DNA of 64,000 nucleotides from Methylomonas sp. EFPC3 (GCF_029643245.1 NZ_CP116398.1:2790001-2854000); one strand, 5' to 3'. Shown: positions 32,877 to 43,154, counted from the stretch's first letter. Numbers and translations: made by a program. Notes: generated by a model not told the origin, from the letters alone.

Positions 32877-35800
32877 TTGGTTATCCACCGCCATGTCAGC
32901 CGGGCCACCCGGCACCTGCTGTTCTGGTCGCTGATCGCGGCGGCGCTGGCATTGAGCGCGGTCAGGCTGTTTCTGATCGATATCGCCGACCACCGCCAAC
33001 GGCTGGAAAGCGAAATTCGCCGCATCAGCGGGGTGCCGCTGCACATAGGCCGGCTCAGCGCCAAGATGCGCGGCTTCAGCCCGGAATTGATTCTGCGCGA
33101 CATTACCATAGACGCCGCGGAAGCCGGCACCAAACCGGCGATCAGTTTGCAACAGGTGCGGCTCGGCATCAATTTGCTGGAATGGTTGTTCACCCAGGAT
33201 GCCATGGCCTCCGGCTGGGTCACGCTGGTCGGCGCCAAACTGGACATTATCCGCGATGCCGACGGCGCCCTGCGCATCAAGGGCTTGCATAGCAGCGACG
33301 AACAGCCGCTGTGGCTGCTGGAAGGCGGCCAATACGAAATCCTGCAAAGCCAGGTCACCTGGCTGGACTTGAAACGGCAGCGGCCGCCGGTGACGATCGC
33401 CGACTTCGACTTGCGCATCGAAAACCGCAGCGAGGACCACGAAATCCACTTAATCAGCCGGCTGCCGGATTCCTTAGGCGACAACTTGCGGATTTCCGCA
33501 CTACTGCACGGCAATATTTTCCAGGCCAACGCCCTCAACGGTCGGCTTTATATCGAAGGCGACAATCTGCAAGGTCCGGCCTGGTTGATCGAAGATTTAC
33601 CGGCCGGCCTGCACTTGTATTCGGGTTCGGGCGATATTCGGCTCTGGAGCGATTGGCGCGACTCGACGCCCTACCGGATTGCCGGTTACGTGCAGGGCCA
33701 GCAAATCAAGCTCGGCAAACAGACCGGCAAAGCCCTGCAACTGGACACCTTCGAGGGCAATCTGGCCTGGAGCGAAACCGACGGCCGCCAGCGCTGGGGC
33801 GTTTACGACATGAACGCGGTCAGCAACCGCCAACGCTGGCACGGCGGCGAGTTTTACCTGCAGCGCGACGCCCAAGGCAATGTCGGCGGCCGCATCGAAG
33901 CCCTGAATCTGCAAGCATTGGACCATTTGACGGCGCCGTTTCTGGGCGACGCCGCCGGCTTCGAACGCTGGTTGAAGCTGAATCCGCGCGGCGAATTGCA
34001 TAACACGGCGCTGTATATCGATAGCGCACAGCAACATTACGCCTTGAGCGGCGAATTTGCCGAGCTCGGCATCGACGCCGTCGACGGCATGCCGCAAGTG
34101 CAGGGCTTACGCGGCAGCATCACGGCCGGCGACCAGGGCGGCCGGCTGGTTTTCGACACGGAACGCGCCGATTTCGACGCGCCGGCCATGTTTCGGGACC
34201 AACTGGAAATCGCCCGCCTGACCGGCCGGCTGGACTGGGTGCAAACCGATAACGATTGGCAATTTTCCAGCGACGGCCTGCAGTTGGATAGCGCCGACTT
34301 CCAAACCACCACCCGCCTGCAATTGAGCATCCCGCACGACGGCGGCAGTCCGGTAATCGACATGCGCACCCGCTTCGGCAATTTCGCGGACATCAGCCAG
34401 GTGCCGCGCTACCTGCCGGCCAAAATCATGGGTAAGGATGCATTAGCCTGGCTGGACGACGCCTTTGTCGGCGGCCATATCGATAAGGGCGAAATGCGCT
34501 TGCAGGGCAAGCTGGCGGACTTTCCGTTCACCTCCGGCGCCGGCCGTTTCGAAGTGGTGTTTGCGATAGACGACGGCGAAATCCAGTTCAATGCCTTATG
34601 GCCGCATTTGCGCGCGGTGCATGCCGACGTGCAGTTTCTTGGCGCCGACTTGCAAGTTGCGATCGACGGCGGCCATAGCGAAGAAGTGGGTATCGATCAG
34701 GCCGTCGTGACGATTCCGGACCTGGCCGACAGCGATTACGTCTACGTCTGGGGCCAAGTACACAGCAAGCTGCCGCAAAGTCTGCAATATCTGCAAAAGA
34801 CCCCGCTGCACGTCAAAACCGATCCGCTAGCCAAAGTACTGGCGCCGGAAGGCGACACCCAAGTCGACTTGGACCTGAAAATCGCCTATTACGACACCCT
34901 GCCCACCACGGTGAAAGTCGATGCCCATCTGGATAAGGCGCGCCTGCTGCTGAAGCCGGTCGATCTAATGGTCGACAACATCGGCGGCGTGCTGCACTTC
35001 ACCGAAGACCGCGTCAGTAGTAGCCCGCTGGAAGCCAGAACCCTGGGCTATCCGATCCGCGGCCAGTTGCAAAGCGACCACACCGCAACGCAATTGCTGA
35101 TCAGCGGCGTCACCGACGTCGAGCGCTTACAAAAGCAGTTCTCTTTCTTGAAAACCCAGGCGGCCAAGGGCGGCTTCAATTACCAGGCCGCACTGACCCT
35201 GCCTTACGCCGCCGACCAGGCCGACGTCTTGCAAATCACCAGCAATCTGCAGGGCGTCAGCCTGGATGCGCCGGAGCGGCTCGGCAAAACCGCCGGCGAG
35301 GAACGCCCGTTGAACTTGCGTTTCATACTGGACGACGGCGAATTCGTGCCGTTGCATATCGGTTACGGCCGGGAGCTGCGGGCGGCGTTGCAAATCGACG
35401 GCCAAAGTAACGGCTTGCGTTCGGCGCATATCGTTTACGGCGAGGGCGCCGCCGAAATTTTCGACCGTCCCGGCCTGAAATTGGAAATCCGCCAGCCCCA
35501 ATTCAAATTATCCGAAGCGCTGGCCGCATTCGGTTCCGGCGACAACCAAGCGCGTCTGCCGGCACTGCAGGAGTTGGTGCTGGACAGCGGCGATCTGGTT
35601 TGGCAAGGACTCCGCTTAGGTGCCGTCGCCTGCCGGATGCAGCATAGCGACCAAGCGTGGCAAGGCTCGATAGACAGCACGATGGCGCGCGGCCACTTTA
35701 CGATTCCGGACCAACGCGGAGGCGCCGAGCGCATCCACCTGCAAATGGAGCATCTGAATCTGACCGCCATGGAAGGACTCAATTTCGGCGGCGCCGAGGA

Positions 35801-36677
35801 GGCGGCCGTCGGCGATTTGCCGCTGATCGATATCGATAGCAAGCAATTGCTGTGGCGGAATGTGGACCTGGGCAATCTGAAACTGCGCACCGAACGGTTG
35901 ATCAACGGCATTCATTTCAAGCACGTGCAACTGGCCAGCGTGGCCGGCACCATCGACTTCAGCGCCGACTGGTTGAAATTGGGCAGCGTCAGTTCCACCC
36001 AACTGACCGGAAAATTGAACATGAAAGGCTTCGGTATGTTCCTGTCGCAACTGGGCTTTACCGACGACTTTCGCGGCACCGACGCCGAAATCGGCTTTAA
36101 CGGCAGTTGGCGCGGCGGCCCGCAGCAGTTTTCGCTGGCCGGCGTCAACGGCCAACTCCGGCTCAAACTCAGCGACGGCCGCATTTCCAGCATCGAACCC
36201 GGCTTCGGCCGCTTGCTGGGGCTGATCGCGATGGAACAATGGGCCAAACGCCTGAGCCTGGATTTCAGCGACGTTTTCCGCCAGGGGCTGGCCTTCGATA
36301 CGATTACCGGTACCGTCAAGATCAGTAACGGCCTGGCCTATTCCGACGATTTGGTCATCGACGCGGTGTCGGCCAAACTCAGTGTCGCCGGCAACGCCGA
36401 CTTGGTACAGAAGATCGTGGACCAACGGGTAGCCGTGGTACCTAAGAGTTCCGGCGCCGTTCCCATTGCTGGTACAATCGTCGGCGGCATCGCCGCGATG
36501 ATTACCCAAGCGGTGACCGACGATTACAAAGAGGGATATTTTTTCGGCTCGCAATACAAACTGAGCGGGCCATGGGGCAATGTCGAAGTGACGCCGCTGC
36601 ACGACCAGGACGGTTTGGTGAAGAAAGCCTGGCGCAGCCTGACCGGCTTCGAATGGCTGGATTCGCTCGGCAAATGA
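32877..36677 (+). CDS. yhdP: YhdP family protein (AsmA-like, TIGR02099)
   Basis: A very long protein of 1266 residues with one N-terminal membrane anchor (HLLFWSLIAAALALSAVRLF, about residues 14-33) and a huge periplasmic part of repeated beta strands. This is the AsmA/YhdP design, thought to form a lipid-conducting bridge between inner and outer membranes. The C-terminal region (GFGRLLGLIAMEQWAKRLSL and GAVPIAGTIVGGIAAMITQA) matches the conserved YhdP end. The start is a TTG 10 bases after the rng stop; no better ATG is near. The rng-yhdP-nitrilase order is common in gammaproteobacteria. Confidence 0.93.
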   Translation: MVIHRHVSRATRHLLFWSLIAAALALSAVRLFLIDIADHRQRLESEIRRISGVPLHIGRLSAKMRGFSPELILRDITIDAAEAGTKPAISLQQVRLGINLLEWLFTQDAMASGWVTLVGAKLDIIRDADGALRIKGLHSSDEQPLWLLEGGQYEILQSQVTWLDLKRQRPPVTIADFDLRIENRSEDHEIHLISRLPDSLGDNLRISALLHGNIFQANALNGRLYIEGDNLQGPAWLIEDLPAGLHLYSGSGDIRLWSDWRDSTPYRIAGYVQGQQIKLGKQTGKALQLDTFEGNLAWSETDGRQRWGVYDMNAVSNRQRWHGGEFYLQRDAQGNVGGRIEALNLQALDHLTAPFLGDAAGFERWLKLNPRGELHNTALYIDSAQQHYALSGEFAELGIDAVDGMPQVQGLRGSITAGDQGGRLVFDTERADFDAPAMFRDQLEIARLTGRLDWVQTDNDWQFSSDGLQLDSADFQTTTRLQLSIPHDGGSPVIDMRTRFGNFADISQVPRYLPAKIMGKDALAWLDDAFVGGHIDKGEMRLQGKLADFPFTSGAGRFEVVFAIDDGEIQFNALWPHLRAVHADVQFLGADLQVAIDGGHSEEVGIDQAVVTIPDLADSDYVYVWGQVHSKLPQSLQYLQKTPLHVKTDPLAKVLAPEGDTQVDLDLKIAYYDTLPTTVKVDAHLDKARLLLKPVDLMVDNIGGVLHFTEDRVSSSPLEARTLGYPIRGQLQSDHTATQLLISGVTDVERLQKQFSFLKTQAAKGGFNYQAALTLPYAADQADVLQITSNLQGVSLDAPERLGKTAGEERPLNLRFILDDGEFVPLHIGYGRELRAALQIDGQSNGLRSAHIVYGEGAAEIFDRPGLKLEIRQPQFKLSEALAAFGSGDNQARLPALQELVLDSGDLVWQGLRLGAVACRMQHSDQAWQGSIDSTMARGHFTIPDQRGGAERIHLQMEHLNLTAMEGLNFGGAEEAAVGDLPLIDIDSKQLLWRNVDLGNLKLRTERLINGIHFKHVQLASVAGTIDFSADWLKLGSVSSTQLTGKLNMKGFGMFLSQLGFTDDFRGTDAEIGFNGSWRGGPQQFSLAGVNGQLRLKLSDGRISSIEPGFGRLLGLIAMEQWAKRLSLDFSDVFRQGLAFDTITGTVKISNGLAYSDDLVIDAVSAKLSVAGNADLVQKIVDQRVAVVPKSSGAVPIAGTIVGGIAAMITQAVTDDYKEGYFFGSQYKLSGPWGNVEVTPLHDQDGLVKKAWRSLTGFEWLDSLGK

Positions 36678-36747
36678 CCGGTTCAGCGCCAGCAAGAACT
36701 GCCCACCCCGATCGACGCAACCAACTAAATACCATCAGGGACCACTC

Positions 36748-37566
36748 ATGACACTATGTGCCGCCATCCAAATGGCTTCCGGGCCGCAAGTCAGCGCCAA
36801 TTTGCTCGAAGCCGAAAAACAAATTGCCGAAGCCGTCAAAGCCGGCGCCAAGCTGGTGGCTTTGCCGGAAAACTTTGCCATCATGGGCATGAACGAGTAC
36901 GACAAAGTCAAGGTCGGCGAGCCGGACGGACAGGGCCCGATTCAGGAGTTCCTGGCTGCGACGGCGAAAAAATACGGCACTTGGATCATTGGCGGCACCA
37001 TGCCGATGCAAGCCTCGGTCCCGAATAAAGTGCGCGCTGCCTGCCTGATCTACAACGACCAGGGCCAACGCGTGGCGCGTTACGACAAGGTGCACTTGTT
37101 CGACGTCAGCGTCCCCGATACCGCCGAGGAATACCGGGAATCGGATTCGGTGGAAGCCGGCGAAGATTCCTGTGTGATCGATACCCCGTTCGGCCGCCTC
37201 GGTGTCGCGGTCTGCTACGACCTGCGTTTCCCGGAGTTTTTCCGGCCCATGACCCGCAAAGGCCTGGACATCCTGGTGATTCCGTCAGCTTTCACCGCCA
37301 AAACCGGCGCTGCGCACTGGGAAGTACTACTGCGAGCGCGGGCGATCGAAAACCTGTGCTACGTGCTGGCGCCCAACCAAGGCGGCTTTCATATGAACGG
37401 CCGCCAAACTTTCGGCCACAGCATGGTCATCGACCCCTGGGGCGTGGTGCTGGATTGCTACAAGACCGGCCCCGGCTTCGTCTGCGGCGAAGTCGACAAG
37501 AACCGACTGGAAAAGATGCGGGTGTCGTTCCCGGTGTTGGAACACAGACGCTATTTTTGCGAGTGA
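36748..37566 (+). CDS. Nitrilase-superfamily amidohydrolase
   Basis: A carbon-nitrogen hydrolase of 272 residues. The catalytic triad is Glu41 (VALPENFAI), Lys114 (RYDKVHLFDV) and Cys156 (VAVCYDLRFPE). The HLFDV and CYDLRFPE motifs resemble the Nit1/YbeM group, which hydrolyse deaminated glutathione; the assignment of substrate is inference. Length is normal. It lies downstream of yhdP as in related genomes and is followed 8 bases later by a lipoprotein gene. Confidence 0.92.
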   Translation: MTLCAAIQMASGPQVSANLLEAEKQIAEAVKAGAKLVALPENFAIMGMNEYDKVKVGEPDGQGPIQEFLAATAKKYGTWIIGGTMPMQASVPNKVRAACLIYNDQGQRVARYDKVHLFDVSVPDTAEEYRESDSVEAGEDSCVIDTPFGRLGVAVCYDLRFPEFFRPMTRKGLDILVIPSAFTAKTGAAHWEVLLRARAIENLCYVLAPNQGGFHMNGRQTFGHSMVIDPWGVVLDCYKTGPGFVCGEVDKNRLEKMRVSFPVLEHRRYFCE

Positions 37567-37574
37567 ATCCGGCT

Positions 37575-38150
37575 ATGTTGAAACGAGTCCGCTACGCGCT
37601 TCCCTGCCTGCTGTTGGCCGCCTGCGGCGAAACGCCGGAGAAGTACCGCGATACCCACCATCTGGAATTACCGCCGGTGCTGCCGATCGAGCACACTAAC
37701 CCGCAACCGGCCCTCGACTCCGACGATCTGAAGCCGAAATCGGCTCTGGCCGGGCTGATGACCTTCACCGACGGCGACAAACCGCTGCTCACCTTGAAGA
37801 CCCGCGAAGAACGGGCCTGGGAAATGATCGCAACGGCATTAAAAATCACCGACATCGAGATCCTCGACAAAAATCAGCAGGACGGCAGGTTCCAGGTACG
37901 TTACGACCCGGACACGGCCGGCAAGGATCTGAGCCTGATCAGAACCTTGCTGAACAACCATTACGCCGAAGCCGAATATTTGATCACGTTGCAGGAACAA
38001 ACCGGCGGCATCCGCGTTAACGCGGCCCTGGCCAAACCGGAAGATATGGAGACCGACGAGGACGGCTCGGCGGAGCTGTTGCGCCTGCTGCACAAAACCA
38101 TAGACGAGAAAATTCTGAACCGGAATCCGCAAGCCAAACCGGAAAATTAA
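37575..38150 (+). CDS. Lipoprotein, BamC/NlpB-like
   Basis: A 191-residue outer-membrane lipoprotein. The signal peptide [20 protein letters not shown] has a lipobox LAAC, with Cys17 as the lipidated residue. After it comes a Pro-rich linker ([20 protein letters not shown]) and one folded domain with [20 protein letters not shown] and [10 protein letters not shown], which resembles the helix-grip domain of BamC (outer-membrane protein assembly). It is shorter than BamC (about 340) and has only one such domain. bamC usually sits next to dapA, so the call is tentative. The stop overlaps the end of moaC by 4 bases. Confidence 0.65.
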   Translation: MLKRVRYALPCLLLAACGETPEKYRDTHHLELPPVLPIEHTNPQPALDSDDLKPKSALAGLMTFTDGDKPLLTLKTREERAWEMIATALKITDIEILDKNQQDGRFQVRYDPDTAGKDLSLIRTLLNNHYAEAEYLITLQEQTGGIRVNAALAKPEDMETDEDGSAELLRLLHKTIDEKILNRNPQAKPEN

Positions 38151-38644
38151 GGCGCGGCGACGGCATCCGCCCGCCAGTCGCCGGATTTGCCGCCGCTCTT
38201 TTCCAACAGGCGCACGCCTTGGATAGTCATGCCGCGGTCGACCGCCTTGCACATGTCGTAGATGGTCAATAGCGCAATTTGGGTGGCGGTCAGCGCTTCC
38301 ATTTCGACGCCGGTCTGGCCGCTGGTTTTGACCAAGGTTCGACAGTAAACCCGATTCAGAGCGGTCTGGGGCTGCAGGTCGATTTCGACATGGGTCAGTG
38401 GCAACGGATGGCACAACGGAATCAGCTCGGCGGTCTTCTTGCTGGCCATGATCCCGGCGATCCGGGCCACGCCAAGCACATCGCCTTTCTTATGTGCGCC
38501 GTTTACAATCAATGCCAGCGTTTCCGGCCGCATCTCGATATAGCCCTCGCAAACCGCGCTGCGTTGGGTAACGGCTTTGGCGCCGACATCGACCATGTGG
38601 ACATCCCCGGCAGCGTTGAAGTGGGTAAGCGGCGAATTGGACAT
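38147..38644 (-). CDS. moaC: Cyclic pyranopterin monophosphate synthase MoaC
   Basis: Second enzyme of molybdenum-cofactor synthesis, which with MoaA makes cyclic pyranopterin monophosphate; 165 residues. Start [20 protein letters not shown], then [38 protein letters not shown] and the catalytic region [26 protein letters not shown] are all typical. The internal ATG at 38644 gives the family length. It is divergent from moaD-moaE, 49 bases away. moaA is not in the window. Confidence 0.97.
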   Translation of the reverse strand: MSNSPLTHFNAAGDVHMVDVGAKAVTQRSAVCEGYIEMRPETLALIVNGAHKKGDVLGVARIAGIMASKKTAELIPLCHPLPLTHVEIDLQPQTALNRVYCRTLVKTSGQTGVEMEALTATQIALLTIYDMCKAVDRGMTIQGVRLLEKSGGKSGDWRADAVAAP

Positions 38645-38693
38645 GACAGACTGAAAGATTAAATAAACGCATTGTATTACCCGGTGAAACAGA

Positions 38694-38927
38694 ATGTCGA
38701 TCAAAGTGCTGTACTTCGCAAGTTTGAAAGAATACGTCGGTCGTGACGGCGACGAATTCGTCGTTTCCACCCCGGTTTCGGTGGGCGAACTATGGCAGTT
38801 GGCCAATCCCGATCTGGCTCGGCCCAGCGCATTGCTGGCGGCGATCAATATGAATTACGCCAACCTGGACAGTCTGGTCGCGGACGGCGACGAGGTGGCG
38901 TTTTTTCCGCCGGTGACGGGAGGTTGA
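38694..38927 (+). CDS. moaD: Molybdopterin synthase small subunit MoaD
   Basis: A ubiquitin-like sulfur carrier, 77 residues, that donates sulfur to precursor Z through its C-terminal thiocarboxylate. The start [15 protein letters not shown] and the end [12 protein letters not shown], with the terminal Gly-Gly, are diagnostic. Followed by moaE 5 bases later. Confidence 0.97.
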   Translation: MSIKVLYFASLKEYVGRDGDEFVVSTPVSVGELWQLANPDLARPSALLAAINMNYANLDSLVADGDEVAFFPPVTGG

Positions 38928-38932
38928 AGACC

Positions 38933-39385
38933 ATGGCGGTGAAATTATCGGATACGGTTTTCGATCCCTGGCAAGAAATCGCTAACCACCAACAAGCGGC
39001 CGGCATGGCCGGAAAATACGGCGCGACGGCCGTGTTCGTCGGCACCATGCGCGATTTCAACCAAGGCGATGCCGTATCCGGCATGTACCTGGAACATTAC
39101 CCCGGCATGACCGAGAAGCAACTGCTGCATATAGTCGAACAGGCAACAAGCCAATGGCGGGTTTTGGATACGCTGGTCGTGCATCGCGTCGGCCGGGTCG
39201 AACCCAACGACTCGCTGGTATTGGTCGCGGTATGGTCCGAACATCGCGGCGACGCCTTCGACGCCAGCCGTTTCATCATGGAGAATCTGAAAAGCCGGGC
39301 GCCGTTCTGGAAACGGGAAATGCTGACCAACGGCGAGCAACGCTGGGTGGATAAAAACAGCTCCGGCTACAAACACCAATCTTGA
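38933..39385 (+). CDS. moaE: Molybdopterin synthase catalytic subunit MoaE
   Basis: The catalytic half of molybdopterin synthase, 150 residues. Conserved parts are GATAVFVGTMRDFNQGD, LEHYPGMTEKQL, VVHRVGRVEPNDSLVLVAVW and the ending KSRAPFWKREMLTNGEQRWV with the active Lys residues. It forms a two-gene unit with moaD. Its last 19 bases overlap the end of a coiled-coil gene on the other strand. Confidence 0.97.
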   Translation: MAVKLSDTVFDPWQEIANHQQAAGMAGKYGATAVFVGTMRDFNQGDAVSGMYLEHYPGMTEKQLLHIVEQATSQWRVLDTLVVHRVGRVEPNDSLVLVAVWSEHRGDAFDASRFIMENLKSRAPFWKREMLTNGEQRWVDKNSSGYKHQS

Positions 39386-39627
39386 GTCGTAAAGGCACTG
39401 GCCGCCTTTCCGTCCAGTTCCATCCTCTGCTTCGCTTCCGCCTCCGGCAACCGCCGCTGCAACTCGGCAATTTGCCGATTCGCCGTTTCGATCTGCTGCT
39501 TCAGTTCAGCGATGGTTTCGTGAAGATATTCGAAGTGAACTTGAAAATAGCGGGCCGACGGAAAAGCGGCTTCCAACTTTTCCGCGGCCAAATCCGCCGG
39601 CTTGCTGCGCGAATGTCTTGGTTTCAT
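39367..39627 (-). CDS. Small coiled-coil protein of unknown function
   Basis: An 86-residue protein. After a basic start (MKPRHSRSKPADLAAEKLEA) it has a clear heptad pattern (LHETIAELKQQIETANRQIA then ELQRRLPEAEAK), predicted to be a coiled coil. No family was recognised. It is convergent with moaE and overlaps it by 19 bases. It could be a real small scaffold protein or a chance frame; the amphipathic repeat argues for the former. Confidence 0.5.
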   Translation of the reverse strand: MKPRHSRSKPADLAAEKLEAAFPSARYFQVHFEYLHETIAELKQQIETANRQIAELQRRLPEAEAKQRMELDGKAASAFTTQDWCL

Positions 39628-39769
39628 AACATTACCCGAACAGAAGGAAGCTTCGATTAAACGCTGCCCCAGGTTTCAGCGAACGACATAGAGTCGATTC
39701 CGTTCAAAGCAGTTTAGACACGGCCTGCAGAATCATATCGCTCAGAGTTTTCTTAAGGACTAACACCCC

Positions 39770-39795
39770 GGCGCCTCCGCCGATCGGCGGGCGCC
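39770..39795. repeat. GC-rich hairpin in the gap before the ABC-type gene
   Basis: GGCGCC at 39770-39775 faces GGCGCC (39790-39795), with the palindrome CCGCCGATCGGCGG inside. It lies downstream of the ABC-type gene on the minus strand. It may stop transcription there, but no clear U-run follows. Confidence 0.4.
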
Positions 39796-39876
39796 TTATC
39801 CATTAAGACGTTTCAGAAACCAAATACCCCACTTTTCGAGCAAAAATTTTGTTGGAGCCTGGTCGTGGGCAAGCGC

Positions 39877-41577
39877 TCAACTCAAGGTAATCCGGCGTTT
39901 GTGCAAGTTCTGTATCGTCGGTTGTTTGGTTATGGTCAGCATCGCCGCTTGCGGCAACTTTTTGTGGATCAGATTGACCATCTCCACTTCGCCGTCCGGA
40001 TCGAGCGAATCAAAGGCTTCCTGCATCAAAATCCACTTCGGTTTATGCAACAGCAAGCGCACCAAACCCAAACGTTGCTTTTGCTCGCGCTCCAGAGTTT
40101 TATCCCAATCGGCGTGCTGTTCCAGCTGCTCCACCAACTCGCCGACACCAACCAACTGCAGGGTGTCGATCAATAGTTGCTGGTCGAAGCTACCGGCATC
40201 GGCCGGATAACAAATTGAAGCGCGCAGGTTGCCGGTCGGCAAATACGGTTTGGGCGGCATGAAAAACATCTGTTCGTCGTCCGGCAGTTCGATGGTGCCT
40301 TCGCCCCACGGCCACAATCCTGCAATCGCCTTAAACAATTTGTTGCCGGAGAACGCGTTACCGGCAATCAACACCCTTTCGCCGGCGCGGATTTCCTCGT
40401 TTAGCATCGAAATACAGACGATGTTGTCCAGCCGACTAATGCACAAATTGCGGAATGCCAACATCGAGTTATCTTGCTTGACTCTGCGAATGCGGTGCGG
40501 ATCGGGTTTGGCGATTTCGCGTTCCAATTGTTCCAGTGCCTTACTCAGCCCAAGCACGCGTTCTACCGAGGCCCGCCATTCCGCGACCTTGCCCATGTTA
40601 TCGACCGGCCAGGACAACGCGGCGACCATCTGCTGGAAGGCCTGCGCCGATTGCATCAATGCGCCCAAACTGATGGTTCCCAGAATAAAGCGCGGCGCGG
40701 ACACCAGGATGGGGAAGGCCATGGACAGGATGGAATAGCCGGAACTGAACATGGTGATCCGTTGCCAGGCCAAGGTTTGCTGATTCCAGGCGTCGACGAT
40801 GTTGCCGAACAAGCGATGGAAATGCGGATTCTCGTGGCGCTCCCCATGGATCAGGGCAATCGCTTGCGCGTTTTCGCGGGCCTTGACCAGTGCAAAACGG
40901 AAATTGGCTTCAACGGTTTGCCGATTATCGGTCGCCGTAGTCAGCGGTCGACCTATCCACCAGCCCAGAACCGAGGCACTGGCGGCGTAGATCAGCGCCA
41001 ACCAGACCAAATGACCTTGAATCGGAATTTCGGCGATGCCGAGATCGATGGCAACGCTGCCGGACAAGGTCCATAAAATCTCGGTAAAACTAACCAGTAA
41101 CAACACACAGTAAAAAATTGTGTGCAGCAGATCAATCGCATATTCGGTCGAAATCCGGACATCTTCGGCGATACGCCCGTCCGGATTGTCGTGCTGGCCG
41201 GGAATGTGGGTCACCAGATAGTGGCGACCGTCTCGCATCCATTGGCCGATCAATTTATAGGTCAACCAGCCGCGCCAACCCAATTGCAACCGCCGTTTAA
41301 TGACCAAGTGCGTCGCGGTGATCGCAATGTTCGCCAAAAAGATCAGCACAATCAGACCGATTTGGGTAAAGAACCGCGACATCGACCGTTGTTCCAGAGC
41401 ATCGAACAAATCGGCGCTCCATTCGGTGATAATCACTGAAATCGCGATTTGGGCGACAGTCAGCGCAATCAACGCCGCCGACAGTCCGCGAATACTGGCC
41501 TTGTTTTCGGAACACCAGAAAGGCCCCGCCAATCGGACGAACTGCATGAAAAATTTGCTAGTGTTTCGCAAGGCCAT
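39877..41577 (-). CDS. YddA/SbmA-like ABC transporter with degenerate ATPase domain
   Basis: A 566-residue protein with an N-terminal transmembrane domain of the ABC_membrane_2/SbmA-BacA type (about residues 1-330) and a C-terminal nucleotide-binding domain, the same build as E. coli YddA. The ATPase motifs are broken. The Walker A region (406-413) reads GNAFSGNK instead of GxxxxGKS, the signature (494-501) reads LEREQKQR instead of LSxGEQQR, and Walker B reads WILMQEA with Gln519 in place of the Asp. The flanking parts (AIAGLWPWGEGT, LLLHKPKW) are well kept. The protein is therefore probably not driven by ATP; SbmA itself, lacking this domain, uses the proton gradient. The substrate is unknown. 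Confidence 0.85.
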   Translation of the reverse strand: MALRNTSKFFMQFVRLAGPFWCSENKASIRGLSAALIALTVAQIAISVIITEWSADLFDALEQRSMSRFFTQIGLIVLIFLANIAITATHLVIKRRLQLGWRGWLTYKLIGQWMRDGRHYLVTHIPGQHDNPDGRIAEDVRISTEYAIDLLHTIFYCVLLLVSFTEILWTLSGSVAIDLGIAEIPIQGHLVWLALIYAASASVLGWWIGRPLTTATDNRQTVEANFRFALVKARENAQAIALIHGERHENPHFHRLFGNIVDAWNQQTLAWQRITMFSSGYSILSMAFPILVSAPRFILGTISLGALMQSAQAFQQMVAALSWPVDNMGKVAEWRASVERVLGLSKALEQLEREIAKPDPHRIRRVKQDNSMLAFRNLCISRLDNIVCISMLNEEIRAGERVLIAGNAFSGNKLFKAIAGLWPWGEGTIELPDDEQMFFMPPKPYLPTGNLRASICYPADAGSFDQQLLIDTLQLVGVGELVEQLEQHADWDKTLEREQKQRLGLVRLLLHKPKWILMQEAFDSLDPDGEVEMVNLIHKKLPQAAMLTITKQPTIQNLHKRRITLS

Positions 41578-41745
41578 TTCTCCGCGTTAAGGTCGGGGCG
41601 CAATATAACAAAATTAAGCACATCCACAACCAAGAAATGTTTCAGTTGGATGTCAAACGCGACTCGAAGCGGAATCGGACTCTTTAGGTTTGGCAGCGAA
41701 ATACCGGGGACAACGGGGGATTGGAGGGGGTAGAGCGAACCGGAA

Positions 41746-41772
41746 GCGAACGGCAGGCGGAGTGCCGTTCGC
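41746..41772 (-). terminator. Terminator hairpin after rho
   Basis: GCGAACGGCA (41746-41755) and TGCCGTTCGC (41763-41772) form a perfect 10-bp stem with a 7-base loop, 18 bases after the rho stop on the minus strand. Only two T follow, so it is a strong hairpin with a weak U-tract. Confidence 0.65.
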
Positions 41773-41789
41773 CTCATCGGCCGTAAGCG

Positions 41790-43046
41790 TTAACGCTTCA
41801 TCGAATCGAAAAACGCGGCGTTAGTTTTGAAATCTTTGAGTTTGCCCAACAAGAATTCGGATGCCGCCAATTCGTCCATCGGCTGCAGAATCTTGCGCAG
41901 AATCCAGGTTTTTTGCAGTTCGTCCGGATCGACCAGGTATTCCTCGCGGCGGGTGCCGGAACGGTTGATATTGATCGCCGGATAGACCCGCTTCTCGGCG
42001 ATTTTCCGCTCCAGATGCAGCTCCATGTTGCCGGTACCTTTGAACTCCTCGAAAATCACCTCGTCCATCCGCGAACCGGTTTCGACCAGCGCAGTGGCAA
42101 TGATGGTCAGGCTGCCGCCTTCCTCGATATTACGCGCAGCACCGAAGAATCGCTTCGGTTTTTCCAGGGCATTGGCATCGACACCGCCGGACAGCAGTTT
42201 GCCGGAAGACGGCACCACCATGTTGTAAGCACGAGCCAAACGCGTGATCGAGTCTAACAGAATAACCACGTCGTGCTTGTGCTCAACCATGCGCCGGGCT
42301 TTTTCGATCACCATGTCGGCGACCTGCACGTGGCGGGTAGCCGGTTCGTCGAAGGTGCTGGAGACCACTTCGCCGCGCACGCAACGCTCCATCTCGGTCA
42401 CCTCTTCCGGACGCTCGTCGATCAGCAATACGATCAGATAACACTCCGGATTATTCTCGGCAATCGCATGGGCGATGCTTTGCATGATCATCGTTTTACC
42501 GGCTTTCGGCGGCGATACGATCAAACCGCGCTGACCCTTGCCGATCGGCGCGATCAAATCGATGATGCGGGCGGTCAAATCCTCGCTGGTCCCGTTGCCC
42601 TGCTCGAGGCGGAAACGTTTGTTGGCGAAGAGGGGTGTCAGGTTGGAAAAGGAAATTTTGTTCTTGGCTTGCTCGGGAGACTCGAAGTTGATGCTCTCTA
42701 CCTTCAGCATCGCAAAGTAACGCTCACCCTCTTTCGGCGGCCGAATCTTGCCGCTGACGGTATCGCCGGTGCGCAAGCCGAAACGGCGGATCTGGCTGGG
42801 CGATACGTAAATGTCATCCGGCCCTGCCAGATAAGAACAACCCGGCGTGCGCAGAAAACCGAAGCCGTCGGTCAAGATTTCCAGTACCCCGTCACCGTAT
42901 ATATCCTCCCCGCTCTTCGCCTGCTTCTTCAAGATCGAGAAAATCAGTTCCTGCTTTCGGGCTCTGTCGATGTTTTCCAACCCCAGGGATTCTGCGATAG
43001 CGATGATTTCTGTCGGTTGTTTAAGTTTTAACTCGGTAAGGTTCAT
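41790..43046 (-). CDS. rho: Transcription termination factor Rho
   Basis: Hexameric RNA helicase that ends transcription; 418 residues, the normal size. It starts [20 protein letters not shown], has the RNA-binding cold-shock-like domain ([39 protein letters not shown]), the Walker A loop [11 protein letters not shown], and the Q-loop/R-loop region ([20 protein letters not shown]). It is downstream of trxA, as in many gammaproteobacteria, and has its own promoter and leader. Confidence 0.98.
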   Translation of the reverse strand: MNLTELKLKQPTEIIAIAESLGLENIDRARKQELIFSILKKQAKSGEDIYGDGVLEILTDGFGFLRTPGCSYLAGPDDIYVSPSQIRRFGLRTGDTVSGKIRPPKEGERYFAMLKVESINFESPEQAKNKISFSNLTPLFANKRFRLEQGNGTSEDLTARIIDLIAPIGKGQRGLIVSPPKAGKTMIMQSIAHAIAENNPECYLIVLLIDERPEEVTEMERCVRGEVVSSTFDEPATRHVQVADMVIEKARRMVEHKHDVVILLDSITRLARAYNMVVPSSGKLLSGGVDANALEKPKRFFGAARNIEEGGSLTIIATALVETGSRMDEVIFEEFKGTGNMELHLERKIAEKRVYPAININRSGTRREEYLVDPDELQKTWILRKILQPMDELAASEFLLGKLKDFKTNAAFFDSMKR

Positions 43047-43154
43047 GTTGACTTAGGGAAATGGAAGAAATGCAAAACAGCAGAAGGCTGTTTACGGCGG
43101 AAGAAGTGTGTTGGAAAACTCGGGCGATCGGGGTGCGAGAAGCTAGCGGGCGGA

